NCBI RefSeq assembly: GCF_002277815.1 | Contig: NZ_NKJI01000010.1 | Span: 124,001-188,000, forward strand | Length of the DNA: 64,000 bases | DNA from: Pseudomonas sp. ERMR1:02 | GTDB taxonomy: Bacteria > Pseudomonadota > Gammaproteobacteria > Pseudomonadales > Pseudomonadaceae | Reading direction: 5' to 3' | Shown: in pieces, positions 44,059 to 54,574 of the stretch | Position numbering within the stretch: position 1 is the first letter of the stretch | Layout of the letters: every line of letters begins with the position of its first letter | Notes under the pieces: generated by a model | What the model was told of the DNA's origin: nothing | The model's database searches: none | The model's input: only the letters and a program-made list of their open reading frames with translations | Program-made: the position numbers and the translations under genes

Positions 44059-45440
44059 ATGTCCGCACCTTTGCAGCTATGAGCTTCGTTGCCTGGGTCG
44101 CGGTGCTGGGCGCCGTGCTGCTAACGCTGGCGCTTACCTCCTCTTACCTGCGCTGGATGCCGGTGACCACCTCGGCCGTGTGTTTGGCACTGGGCGTGGT
44201 CATTGGCCCGGCGGGCATTGGCTGGCTCAAACTGGATGTGAAAGAAGCGGCATTGTGGATGGAGCACCTGACGGAAGTCGCGGTGCTTTTCTCCCTGTTT
44301 GTCTGTGGGCTGAAGTTGCGACTGCCATTCAAGGATCGCAAGTGGCGGGTGGCGTTCGGGTTAGCGGGGCCAGTGATGCTTCTGAGCATCATTGGCGTCT
44401 GTCTTTTATTGCATTACGCCTTCGACCTCGCGTGGGGGCCATCGCTATTGATCGGCGCGATTCTGGCGCCCACCGACCCGGTGCTGGCTTCGCTGGTGCA
44501 GGTCAACGACGCACAGGACGATGACCCGGTACGCTTCGGGCTCTCCGGCGAGGCCGGCCTCAACGACGGCATCGCGTTTCCATTCGTCATCCTTGGTTTA
44601 CTGTTTTTGCAACATGGTGCGGGTTCGTCCAGCGCCTGGCTTGATGAGTGGGCGCTCAAGCGTCTGTTGTGGGCAGTGCCAGCCGGTTTGCTGATCGGTT
44701 ACTGCATGGGACGCGGCATCGGGCGCGTAACCCTGTCGATGCGCATCCGCAATGCCGACAGTACCCTTTCCCCTAACGATACCTGACGTTCGCACTTATT
44801 GCGCTGGCGTATGTGGCGGCCGAGTCGGTTCAAGGCTATGGCTTTCTGTCGGTATTCGCCGCTGGCCTGGGCTTGCGTGTAGCAGAGGTCAAATCAACGG
44901 GATACTCGCAGCCGCCGGCCGAGCATCTGGTTCAAGCAGTGGTCGGTCACCAGAATGTCGAACCTGACAATGCCGTGCATGGCGATGTGGAAACCTGGAA
45001 GACACGCAGGTCGCTGCCGGTATCATGATCGGCGACATGCTGTCCTTTGGCAGTCTGGTCGAGCGGGCCATGGAGGTATTTCTGGTGACCTTGCTCGGGG
45101 TGGTATTGGTTGGGCACTGGGACTGGCGCGCGCTGGCGATTGCCCTGGTGCTGTTCTGCGTGATTCGCCCCCTGAGCGTCGGGCTGGTGCCTTGGGGCAG
45201 TTTGCTCAACGGCCGGCAACGACTGTTGATCGGCTGGTTCGGGATTCGCGGTATCGGTAGCTTTTACTATCTGTTCTACGCCTTGAACCATGATCTCCCG
45301 ACAACGGTAGCCAGCCTGTGCACCGACATCACGTTGTCGGTGGTGGCTCTGAGCATTCTGCTGCACGGCATTAGCACCAGCCGATGCTGGCGCGGTATGA
45401 GCAGCACAACCGTCTACTCACTTCAGCGCCACGGCAATGA
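44059..45440 (+). pseudogene. Sodium/proton antiporter (CPA1 type), about four frameshifts
   Basis: Inner-membrane cation/proton antiporter, about 461 residues when corrected, with 11-12 helices. The conserved transport-site segment LIGAILAPTDPVLASLVQV and GLSGEAGLNDGIAFPFVI (Asp residues essential in NhaP-type exchangers) are intact. Single bases appear missing near 44078, 44770 (PNDYLTFALIALAYV split), 44994 (VETLEDTQVAAGIM split) and 45386 (STQPMLARYEQHN split). The ATG at 44059 has GGAG eight bases upstream; an alternative in-frame ATG is at 44079. The corrected 3' end overlaps the convergent kinase gene by 23 bases. Confidence 0.84.
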
Positions 45441-47333
45441 CTTCCACCAGATTGTTTGAGTAAAAGGTTTGGACAATCGCGGCAATCCCGCTGCAAAGCC
45501 ATCGATGCGTTCTGCATAACCCGTCGCGAGGATGATCGGCAGGGTTGGCATTAGGATTCGGATGGCCTGTGCCAGATGCGCCCCGTTCATTTGCGGCATG
45601 GCCATATCGGTGATGACCAAGTCGAAGTGTTGTTCACCTTGAAGCATCTGCAACGCCTTCGTACCGGACTCCGCGATACTTACCCGGTGTCCCAGGTCTT
45701 CCAGCAACAGGCAAGTACTGGTCAGCACAAGGCTGTCATCATCCACCACCAACACGTTCAGCCGCGGAACCTGCGGGGCTGCCGGCTTTGCAACAGGGAA
45801 CTCGGTTACCAAACCTGCCTTGGCGACGGGCAACCAGAGTTCGGCGCAGGTGCCTTTGCCTTTCTCGCTTTTGAGTACGAAACGCCCGCCATCTGTTCGA
45901 TAAAACCATGCACCATCGACAACCCCAGGCCCGTCCCTTTACCGACGCCCTTGGTGGTGAAAAACGGGTCCATCGCCGAAGCGAGCGTCGTGTCATCCAT
46001 GCCTTCACCGGTGTCAGTGATGGTCAGGCACACGTAACGCCCTGGCGCCAATTTCGAACGGGGCTGATCGAGAATGACCTCGGTGCGGGTGCCCAGCACG
46101 ATTTTCCCGCCATCGGGCATCGCATCACGGGCATTGGTCGCCAGGTTGAGAACCGCCAGTTCAAGCTGATTGACGTCGGCCATGACCGGCTCGGGTTCTG
46201 GCGAAAACTGGTTTCGATTTTACCGAAGGCCCAAGCGAACTGCGCAGGAGACCAGTGATGCCTTGTACCAGCGCGGGATGTGCACAGGTTCTGCCTTGAG
46301 TTCCTGGCGCCGGGCAAACGCCAGCATGCGTTGGGTCAGGGACACTCCGCGCTGGGCGCCCTGGGTGGCGTTGTCCAGTAAACGGGTCAGGCGCGGATCG
46401 TCTGCCATGCGTTTGCGGACAATTTCCAGATTGCCAAGGATGACGGTCAGCAAGTTGTTGAAGTCGTGGGCAATCCCACCACTGAGTTGACCGATGGCCT
46501 GCATTTTCTGAGCCTGGAACAGCGCCTCGCGGGTTTGCTCAAGCGCCTGCTGCGCTTGCGCCGCTTCAGTGATATCACGAGTGATCTTGGCGAATCCGAG
46601 CAACATGCCGGTGTCACCCCAGATCGGGTCTACCACTACATGGGCGAGAAACCGGGTTCCGTCCTTGCGCAGGCGCCAGGCCTTGTTTCGAAGCGCCCTT
46701 CGCGAACCGCAATATCGAGCGTGCGTTGCGGTTCGCCGGCTGCCCGGTCCTCCGGGGTGTAAAAAATCGAGAAGTGCTGGCCGATGACTTCTTCGGGTAA
46801 ATAGCCCTTGATGCGCTGAGCCCCCGGGTTCCAGTTGGACACGCGTCCATCCGGGGCGAGCATGCAGATGGCGTAATCGGTGACGCTTTGCACCAGCAAG
46901 CGGAATTGCTGTTCGCTTTGCTTGAGGTTTCTTCGGCCATTTTACGGTCGGTCAGGTCGCGGGTGATCTTGGCAAACCCAAGCAACGTGCCTGAGGGGTC
47001 GCGAATCGGATCGATCACCACATGGCACCAGAAATGCGTGCCGTCCTTGCGCACACGCCAGCCCTCGCCTTCGAAGCGTCCTTCGTGAAGCGCCGTGTCC
47101 AGTGCCTTTTGGGGCAGTCCGGCACGGCGATCCTCTTCAGTGTAAAACTGCGAGAAATGATGACCGAGTATTTCGGCTTCCTCATAACCCTTGAAACGCC
47201 TGGCGCCGGCGTTCCAGCTGGAAATGATGCCATTGGGGTCAATCATGTAGATCGCATAATCGACCACCGCATCGATCAGCAGGCGAAAGCGTGTTTCCTC
47301 GCTCCCGACCACTTTGGTTCGATCCTCGCTCAT
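45418..47333 (-). pseudogene. Hybrid sensor histidine kinase (PAS-PAS-HisKA-HATPase-REC), about seven frameshifts
   Basis: Cytoplasmic hybrid kinase, 640 residues when corrected. Two PAS domains of the same type (DAVVDYAIYMIDPNGIISSW with GHHFSQFYTEEDR; TDYAICMLAPDGRVSNWNPG with GQHFSIFYTPEDR) are followed by the H-box GGIAHDFNNLLTVIL, N-box NLATNARDAMP, G-boxes DTGEGMD and GTGLGLSMVHGF, and a receiver domain with VVDDDSLV and the phospho-acceptor Asp in LVITDMAMP. Frames change near 46929, 46688, 46270, 46218, 46190, 45890 and 45457. Seven added bases give an exact multiple of three. No transmembrane segment is seen; the PAS pair suggests redox, light or small-molecule sensing. Confidence 0.85.
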
Positions 47334-47431
47334 TGAGTTCTCGCGTCAGGATTGCTTTTCAGGAGTATGCGACAAACTGCCAAATTGGAAAGCACTTCGG
47401 CAGTTTGCCTGACAATTATCGCTGCCCGGTG

Positions 47432-48333
47432 TTAACGGTATACGTATTTGACGATATAGGCGTGCAGGTCGTTGTAGACGAAGTCGGGAATCTGTTTGTC
47501 ATATGTGCCGGTTTTCAGCAGCGCCAGATGACACTCCTTGACCATTTCGTCGCGCTCATCCATGGAGTAGATGTGATTGTTGATGATGGCGTTATAGGCA
47601 CTGTACGAATAAGGCCCACCGGTCGATTCGACCGTAAGCTCGCCTTTGCTGTCTCTGGTATAGGTGCTGTGGGCTCGCAAGGTCCGCTCTTTCAATCCCC
47701 CCAGGCCGCGTTCATACAAATAGATCTGTGAACCGCTGACTGCCTTGGCGGCGGTTTCGAACGCGAGAATGATGGCTTGGGCATTGCTCATGCTCGATTC
47801 CAGCGCCGAGGCGCTGACAAACCGTTCCAGCTCCTTTTGTTCCAGGCTTTTCAGCGCTCTTTGATGCTCGACAGGTGAGCGAACGCCTGATTGCAGCCCA
47901 CGATATGGGCTTCCAGTCGATAGCTGGGGGCGAAAGTCGCAATCGCGGCAAAATCAATGCTGTCGAATGCGCACTCCATGATGATGTTGCATTTGCGTGT
48001 GAGTGCCTCGGTGAAGATTTTCGTGCCGAGTGCCCTGATGAAGGTTTCGGTGTGCTCGTAGGCATGGAACACGCCGAGCTTGATCATGTCGTCGTACTGC
48101 GGGTGTTTTTTCCGGTAATCCGGCAAGTACAGGCGAACATAATTGGCATAGCGCCCTGAGGGCAGCAGGCTTTTTTCCAGCAAGTACGTTTTACCTGAGC
48201 CTTGCAACCCGGCAGTGATCAATAGCTTTGGCGGGCTTTCAGGCGTTTTTCCGGCGAATAGCGTCGCAATGATCTCTTCGAACGCTTTGGTCACGTCCGC
48301 TTCGGTGTAGCTGTAAGTCGATGCTTCTGTCAT
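47432..48333 (-). pseudogene. Zeta toxin-like P-loop kinase, one frameshift
   Basis: P-loop protein, 300 residues when corrected, with Walker A GLQGSGKTYLLEKS near residue 45 and the zeta-like segment MECAFDSIDFAAIATF. Zeta family enzymes phosphorylate UDP-N-acetylglucosamine or related nucleotide sugars. Near 47856, IKER-stop should read IKERLKSLEQKELERF and continues through SNAQAIILAFETAAKAV to TAA at 47432. No small epsilon-type antitoxin gene is visible on either side; standalone zeta-like kinases without an antitoxin are known in pseudomonads. Confidence 0.82.
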
Positions 48334-48461
48334 ACCTTGATTTCCTTATCAAAGAGCTGGGTGAAAGTAATATCCAGCCCTTTCAATAAAGTGTTCTTTC
48401 GCCAAATGGTCAAATCGACGATTACAACAAGGTATGTTTTTGTTTTATAAAGTAAAAAATC

Positions 48462-50741
48462 CTACGTCGCGGAATGAAAAAGCGTCGGTTCAATCGACCA
48501 CCAACGCGGCAACAATTGCCTGACTTTGCTATCGCCAAAGCGGTCATCGATCAACATCACCACACCTTGGTCCTGTTGCGTGCGAATCACCCGCCCCGCG
48601 GCCTGTACCACTTTCTGCACGCCGGGAAACAGGTAGGTGTAGTCGTAGCCGGCGCCGAAAATCGCAGCCATGCGCCGTTTCAGCTGCTCATTGACCGGGT
48701 TGAACTGCGCCAGCCCCAGGGTGGCGATGAACGCGCCGATCAGCCGCGCACCGGGCAAGTCGATGCCTTCGCCGAATGCCCCTCCCAGCACCGCGAAGCC
48801 AATGCCCTCGCCGCCTTCGGTGAATTGATCGAGAAACTGCTGACGTTGCGCTTCTGCCATGCCACGCGATTGCGACCACAGGTTGATGTGTGGATGTCGT
48901 TCGGCCAGCAACTGGGCCACTTGCTGCAAATAATCAAAGCTGCTGAAAAATGCCAGGTAGTTGCCGGGGCGCTGGCTGAACTGGTTGGCGATCAACTCGA
49001 CAATCGGCGCGACGGACGCCTGGCGATGGGCGAACCGGGTGGAGATCTGGCTGACGATGTGCACTTGCAACTGGTCAGCGTCGAACGGCGATTCGACGTC
49101 GATGCACACTGTATTCACCGGCGTCCCCAGCAGGTCCGCGTAGTAATGGCGCGGGCTCAGGGTCGCCGAAAAAAGCACGGTGCTGCGTGCTGCCGTCAGG
49201 CGCGGCCCAATGAAACCCGCAGGCACCACGTTGCGCAGGCACAGTTGCGAGAGAACTCGTTTGCGCTCTAGGTCGCGTTTGCTGATATCGAACAGGAAAT
49301 GTTCGTCGAAGAGCTCGGCTACCCGGCAGAACTGCAAGATGTCGAAGTAAAAACTCTGGAGTGCGCTGTCCAGTCCTTGCGGGTGATCGTTCAGGTAGTC
49401 GCCGATGCTGGCGCTGCATGAGGACAACGCCTGGAGCAGTTTTTCCGGGGCCTTGTCATAAGCCTGATAGGCGCCCAGTTGCTGGTTATGCAGGGCGTTC
49501 CATTCGCGGTTTACTCGCTGCAAGGACTTTTTCAACGGCTCGGGGGCGGTTTTCCGTACACCATTGAGGGTTGCTTGATCGAGGCTGGCGCTGTACATCT
49601 GGCGGCCGCGTTCCACCAGGTTATGGGCCTCGTCGACCAGCACTGCGACTTTCCAGTTGTTCACTTGAGCCAGCCCGAACAGCAAGGCGCTGAAGTCGAA
49701 GTAATAGTTGTAATCGGCAACCACCACGTCGGCCCACCGGGCCATTTCCTGGCTCAAGTAATACGGACACACCCCATGGTCCAGGGCGATCTGGCGCAAT
49801 GCACTCTGGTTCAACAGGTTCACTCTACTTGCGGCCTGACGCGCTGCCGGCAAACGGTCGTAGAAACCCTGGGCCAACGGGCAGGATTCACCGTGGCAAG
49901 CCTTGTCCGGGTGCTCGCAGGCCTTGTCCCGGGCAATCATCTCCAGAACCCGCAAGGGCGGTGCCTCGGCGCCCTCAAGGATCACCTGCGCCGCATCCAG
50001 GGCCAGTTTGCGCCCGGGCGTTTTTGCCGTAAGGAAGAACACCTTGTCCAATTGCTGCGGCGCCAGAGCCTTTAGCATCGGAAACAAGGTGCCGACGGTC
50101 TTGCCAATTCCCGTCGGCGCCTGGGCCATCAGGCAACGGCCGGTACTGACGGCCTTGAACACTGATTCGGCGAGATGACGCTGCCCTGGTCGAAAGTCGG
50201 CATGGGGAAATGCCAACTGTTGCGCCGCCCGGTTGCGCCCCTCGCGATGGGCCATCTCCTGCTCGGCCCAGTCCAGGAACCGTGCGCAATGCTGCTCGAA
50301 GAACAGCTGCAGATGCGTGGCGCTGTAAGTCTCGAGCAGGCAGGTTTCCTTTTCGCTGACGATGTCGAAATACACCAGCGCCAGATTGATCTGCTCAAGG
50401 TCCAGTTTGCGGCACATCAGCCAGCCGTAGATTTTGGCTTGCGCCCAGTGCAGTTGACAGTGATTGGCCGGCTGCTTGCTCAAGTCGCCACGGTAGGTTT
50501 TGACTTCTTCCAGGCAGTTTTGCGCGGGATCGTAGCCGTCCGCCCGGCCTTTGACTTTCAGGCCTTGATACACGCCTTCGAGCGCGACTTCACTCTGGTA
50601 ACCCTCGCTGCGCCGCGATGCCACCGTACGATGGCCGACGATACCCTCCAGCGCAGTGGGCGACGGTGTGAAGCGCAAGTCGAGATCGCCGACCTTGGCG
50701 GTGAATTCGCACAGCGCCCGCACCGCGATGCTGTAGCTCAA
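48462..50741 (-). CDS. DinG/XPD-like ATP-dependent DNA helicase
   Basis: Superfamily 2 helicase of about 759 residues. Walker A is MAQAPTGIGKTVGTLFPM, the DEAH box is VLVDEAHNLVERG, and four cysteines (in KACEHPDKACHGESCPLA and GVCPYYLS) form the Fe-S domain pattern of DinG/XPD helicases. C-terminal motifs include YLAFFSSFDYL and VVQAAGRVIRTQQDQGVV. The N-terminal 150 residues include a PD-(D/E)XK-like segment (EEVKTYRGDLSKQ). I favour the TTG at 50741, which overlaps the nuclease stop as TTGA and gives the usual N-terminus (SYSIAVRALCEFT). It is co-transcribed with the FAN1-type nuclease, indicating a joint role in DNA repair, probably of crosslinks (inference). Confidence 0.9.
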   Translation of the reverse strand: MSYSIAVRALCEFTAKVGDLDLRFTPSPTALEGIVGHRTVASRRSEGYQSEVALEGVYQGLKVKGRADGYDPAQNCLEEVKTYRGDLSKQPANHCQLHWAQAKIYGWLMCRKLDLEQINLALVYFDIVSEKETCLLETYSATHLQLFFEQHCARFLDWAEQEMAHREGRNRAAQQLAFPHADFRPGQRHLAESVFKAVSTGRCLMAQAPTGIGKTVGTLFPMLKALAPQQLDKVFFLTAKTPGRKLALDAAQVILEGAEAPPLRVLEMIARDKACEHPDKACHGESCPLAQGFYDRLPAARQAASRVNLLNQSALRQIALDHGVCPYYLSQEMARWADVVVADYNYYFDFSALLFGLAQVNNWKVAVLVDEAHNLVERGRQMYSASLDQATLNGVRKTAPEPLKKSLQRVNREWNALHNQQLGAYQAYDKAPEKLLQALSSCSASIGDYLNDHPQGLDSALQSFYFDILQFCRVAELFDEHFLFDISKRDLERKRVLSQLCLRNVVPAGFIGPRLTAARSTVLFSATLSPRHYYADLLGTPVNTVCIDVESPFDADQLQVHIVSQISTRFAHRQASVAPIVELIANQFSQRPGNYLAFFSSFDYLQQVAQLLAERHPHINLWSQSRGMAEAQRQQFLDQFTEGGEGIGFAVLGGAFGEGIDLPGARLIGAFIATLGLAQFNPVNEQLKRRMAAIFGAGYDYTYLFPGVQKVVQAAGRVIRTQQDQGVVMLIDDRFGDSKVRQLLPRWWSIEPTLFHSAT

Positions 50742-52404
50742 GCGTCCTGCTCCGCCCATTGCACGTAGCACACGGCAATCGGCATGTGGTGCTCGTGGCA
50801 GAACTCCAGCCAGCGCAACTGGTTATCCTGCAGGCGATCCCCGGGCCTTTGACTTCGATCATGCGGTAGGTTTTTTGCTGCGGCCAGAACTGGATCAGGT
50901 CCGGCATGCCGGCGCGGTTTGCCTTGATGTCCAGCAACAAGCGGTTGAACCAGTGCTTGAGGTGTTCGGCCGGCAAGCAGTCCAGGGCCTGCTCAAGCAA
51001 TGCCTCGCTGAGCACTCCCCAGAATACGAAGGGCGACTGCACGCCCCATTTTTCGATATAGCGCTCACGGATGGTCTGCCGATAACGCCCGTCGTCGAGT
51101 TCCGCGAGGCAGGCTTGAAACAGGTCAGCTCGACGTTCATGGAAATCTTCGTTGAGCAGATCCACAGGACCACGCTGGAACGGGTGAAAAAAAGCCTCCG
51201 GCAACGGCGCGAAAATCGCTGGCCAGCACAGCAGCCCGAACAGTGAATTGATCAGGCTGTTTTCGACGTAATGCACCGGTGCCGAATCGTCCGCCAGATG
51301 CGCCTGGACGTAAGACTCCACCGATATTAACGGGTCGGTCCGGGGCAGTTGCAGGTCCAGGCGCAGCATTTGCCGCGGGGACGGGCGTTTCACCGCGGGC
51401 CCGCCCAGTTTGCGCCGTAGCCTGGGCATCATGCGCAGCAATTGCTGTTGTTCGGCGGCGCTTTGTGGAGATAGTCCCGCCTCGTTGGCGAGGTCGAGGG
51501 CCAGTTGATACTCCTCGCAACGCTCCAGCACGCGGATCAACCGCACGCGTGCACCTGGGTATGCGCACTGACGGTACAATGCCAGCGCCGTGGTGAAATC
51601 CGCCATGCGCTCACAGTGCTGGGCTATCTGGAACAGCAGTTTGTCGCGGCGTCGTTGCAACCAGGGATTGATCAGCATCAAGCCTTTGATGCGCTCGACA
51701 ATGTCAGCCACCGCTTCACCGGCTTCGAAGTGCTGCTGGCATTGGTAGAGGAACATGCCGGCGTCCACGTCCTCGCGGCAGCGCAAACCTCGGGAATCAG
51801 CGCAGAATTCGACTTTTTCGTAGGTAAAGATGCCAAGGTCGGCCAGCACGAACTCAGACCAGTCCTGGTAGAGATTGCCGAAAAACATCAGGCGCAATCG
51901 ATCGCACAGGCCCATGATGGTCAAACTGAACAAGCGGTCGTTCAGCGACGGACACCAGTCATCGAAGCTGCGCTCCTCGGGAAACTGCTCACTCAGTACC
52001 GGCAGCCAATCGACCTTTTTGCCCTTGGGCTGGCAGAGGGTGCTGCCAAGGCACTGAACAATTTCGGCCTTAAGCAAGACGTCGAACAGCGCCTTGATCG
52101 ACAAAGGCAGTTGTTCATCCACCCAGCCCAGTGCCAGGAGTGGTTCGGCAGCGCTGGCGATGTCACCGATTTCGACGTAATGCAGTTTACTGGCCCTGAA
52201 GTGGATCCTCTTGCGCATGACCATCCTGACCAGCAACGCCCGGGATTCACGGGCCAGGCCATTAAAGTCGCCAATGAACCGTTGCTCCTCGACACTCAGC
52301 ACATCGCCATAGCGATGCTCAAGCCAATCAAGCACTTGCATGAAGTTGTTAAGGTAATAGAACGGATCGTCGAGCGGGTTTGCGGTCACAGGAAGATGGG
52401 CCAT
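50738..52404 (-). pseudogene. FAN1-type structure-specific nuclease (VRR-NUC domain), one frameshift near the 3' end
   Basis: Bacterial homologue of the FANCD2/FANCI-associated nuclease, 555 residues when corrected, like the structurally studied Pseudomonas aeruginosa protein. The N-terminal winged-helix region (VRMVMRKRIHFRASKLHY) and TPR-like helices lead to the C-terminal VRR-NUC domain. The catalytic acidic residues are in ENSLINSLFG, GMPDLIQFWP and MIEVKGPGD. Near 50841 a GGGG reads one base short, so the end should be DRLQDNQLRWLEFCHEHH and onward to a stop at 50738. As read, the last 35 residues are replaced but the EVK motif is kept, so activity might survive even if the shift is real. 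Confidence 0.88.
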
Positions 52405-52595
52405 GGCGAACGAATACTGGTTATGCGTACAGATACCAGTAACGCCCCGCCCGGCGCAATCGGAAAAGGATGGGCGGAGGCGTTGTCAGGTATTTTTTTC
52501 CTTGCATCGAACTTTCCGCCAATCCGCGGAACCAATCGCGTTAGAGGTGCTGTCGTGTGCGACAGTCACGCTTTTTTGAAGTGAGAGAGGTTGTT

Positions 52596-52820
52596 ATGAA
52601 AATCAAGACCTTGGGGTTTCCCTTGGGAGCAATGGTCTTTCTGATGCTTGCAGGCTGCTCGACGCCAACGGTGGTGACCCTGCAGAACGGCACCCAGTAC
52701 CTGACCAAGGACATACCAAAAACCAAGACCAAGGACGGCTTCTTCGAGTTCGAGGATATTTCCGGCGCGAAGGTGAAAGTCAGGGCCGATGAAGTGACCA
52801 CGATTCGTCAGGGAGACTAG
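52596..52820 (+). CDS. YgdI/YgdR family small lipoprotein
   Basis: Lipoprotein of 74 residues. A signal peptide ends in the lipobox LAGC-STPT with a Ser after the lipidated Cys, consistent with outer-membrane sorting. The mature part is the short SH3-like DUF903 fold (VVTLQNGTQYLTKD and ADEVTTIRQGD). AGAGAGG precedes the ATG. Function in the envelope is unknown. It is monocistronic, divergent from the nuclease-helicase pair. Confidence 0.9.
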   Translation: MKIKTLGFPLGAMVFLMLAGCSTPTVVTLQNGTQYLTKDIPKTKTKDGFFEFEDISGAKVKVRADEVTTIRQGD

Positions 52821-52855
52821 AGACCGCGTTATCGTTCTACGTCGGAACGCCGCCC

Positions 52856-53100
52856 GGAGCGAGCTTGCTTGCGATGGGCGTCAACGATAACGCGCCCTGT
52901 CTGAATGATCGCGTTATCTGGACGTTTTTCGCGAGCAGGCTCGCTCCTACAATTGGATCGTAGGCAGGTCCGTAATCAGGTCGGCTGTCAGGCCGCCTCG
53001 CTTTGGCTGCTGATCTGGCTTTTGATCTTCTGTAGGAGCGAGGCTTGCCCGCGAAGGCGTTGGGTCAGGCGCCATCTTTGTTGATTGGACTGCCGTCTTC
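52856..53100. repeat. REP cluster with a fragment of the dispersed element
   Basis: An inverted REP pair at 52856-52951, the fragment TCAGGTCGGCTGTCAGGCC with GATCTGGCTTTTGATCTTC at 52976-53030, and another REP unit at 53032-53060. The stretch 52821-53118 has no gene. Confidence 0.8.
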
Positions 53101-53118
53101 AGGCCCTTAGGGCGCCGT

Positions 53119-54524
53119 TTACTGCATGAAACCTTCCATGAACCCCGCAACCCCGCTGGCGAGTTTGCGCCGCCAAGGGGCGGTGGCCGGGTTGGCCAGG
53201 GTCTGGTCTTCGTGGACAAAGCTGCGAATGATCGCGTTGTAGCCGAGCCAGCGGCAGGGCTCTGGCTCCCAGGCCCTGAGTGCTTGGAGCCCACCTTGAT
53301 GGATGACCCAAGGCTGGCGAATCAGATCGGTGTCGCGCTCAAGGATCAGGTCGGCCAGGGTCCGCCCGCCCAGGTTGCTGGCGCCGACGCCCTCCCCGCC
53401 ATAACCGCCGGAAAGCGCAATGCCGTTGGCCCGGTCGCAAAACATGTGCGGTTTGAAACGCCGGGACATGCCCAAATTGCCACCCCAACCATGGGTAATC
53501 TGTATGTTCTTGAGTTGCGGGAACAGTTCGCCGAACAGATAGCGCCGCAGTTCGATTTCGCTGGTGGTCAGGTCAAAGTCATGGCGCAACCGGCCGGCAA
53601 ACTGGTACCCGCCCCGGGCGCCAAAGATCAGCCGGTTGTCGGCGGTGCGCTGGCCGTAAGTGACCTGGCGGCTGCTTTCACTGAAGGCCTGACCGTGACT
53701 GAGGCCGATCTCGTCCCAGGTAGCGGCGGACAGCGGTTCGGTGGCGACAATCAGGCTTTGCACTGGCAACTGATATCGCCCCAGCGGTGGCAGTGAGGCT
53801 GCGTAACCTTCTACCGCTGGCACTACCCAGCGACTGCGCACCGAGGCTTTCGCGGTACGCAGGCTGCCGGACTGCCACTGGGTGACCGCGCTGTTTTCGT
53901 AGATTTTGACGCCCATGCGCTCGACCGTGCGCGCCAGACCGCGCACCAGCTTGGCCGGATGCAGGGTGGCGACGTGAGGCGCGTAGATACCGCCATAGGG
54001 CTTGGCGATCCGGATCTGTTGCGCCAGTTGCTCCGGGCTGAGCCAGCGGTAATCGTTTTCGTTGAGGCCCTGGCGGTAGAGCTTGTCCAGATACTGGCGA
54101 AGGCTGGCTTCCTGCTCCGGATATCGGGCAGCGCAGTACAGTGCTCCGCCTTTTCGGTAATCGCAGTCGATGCCTTCACGTTCGAGGACGATTCTTACCT
54201 CATCGGGAATGCTGTGCAGCAAGTCCAGGACGCTCGGCGCTGCTGCGGCGATGAATCGGCGAGCAGCCGCTCTTCACCCAACAGGTTACCCATCAGCCAA
54301 CCGCCATTACGCCCCGAGGCGCCAAATCCGGCGGTTTGCGCCTCGACGATGGCAATGTTCAGTTCCGGTGCCTGACGCTTGAGGTAGTACGCGGTCCACA
54401 GCCCGGTATAACCGGCGCCAATGATCGCCACGTCGATATCCAGATCCTGTTCCAGCGCCGCACGCGCCTGTAACGGCTCGTCGAGCTGGTCCATCCATAA
54501 ACTGATAGTGCGCCACGCCGACAT
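53119..54524 (-). pseudogene. FAD-dependent amine/amino acid oxidoreductase (DadA/PuuB type), one frameshift
   Basis: Flavoprotein, 468 residues when corrected, in the D-amino-acid oxidase fold group that includes gamma-glutamylputrescine oxidase. The FAD-binding motif is VAIIGAGYTGLWTAYYL, followed by GFGASGRNGGW typical of the PuuB/OrdL branch. The C-terminal GYGGEGVGASNLGGRTLADLI... region with a second glycine-rich loop is intact. Near 54227 a CCC reads CC: RRASWTCC should be RRASLDLLHSIPDEV. GGAG lies six bases before the ATG at 54524. The AraC-type gene upstream reads in the same direction. The amine substrate is unknown. Confidence 0.87.
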
Positions 54525-54574
54525 GCAAGACTCCGCCACTCAAACTTCGATGGCGTTGATCCTAGTGCGTGGGT

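Noticed and set aside
47432..48333. A classic epsilon-zeta toxin-antitoxin pair
   Set aside because: No antitoxin-sized gene adjoins the kinase on either strand.
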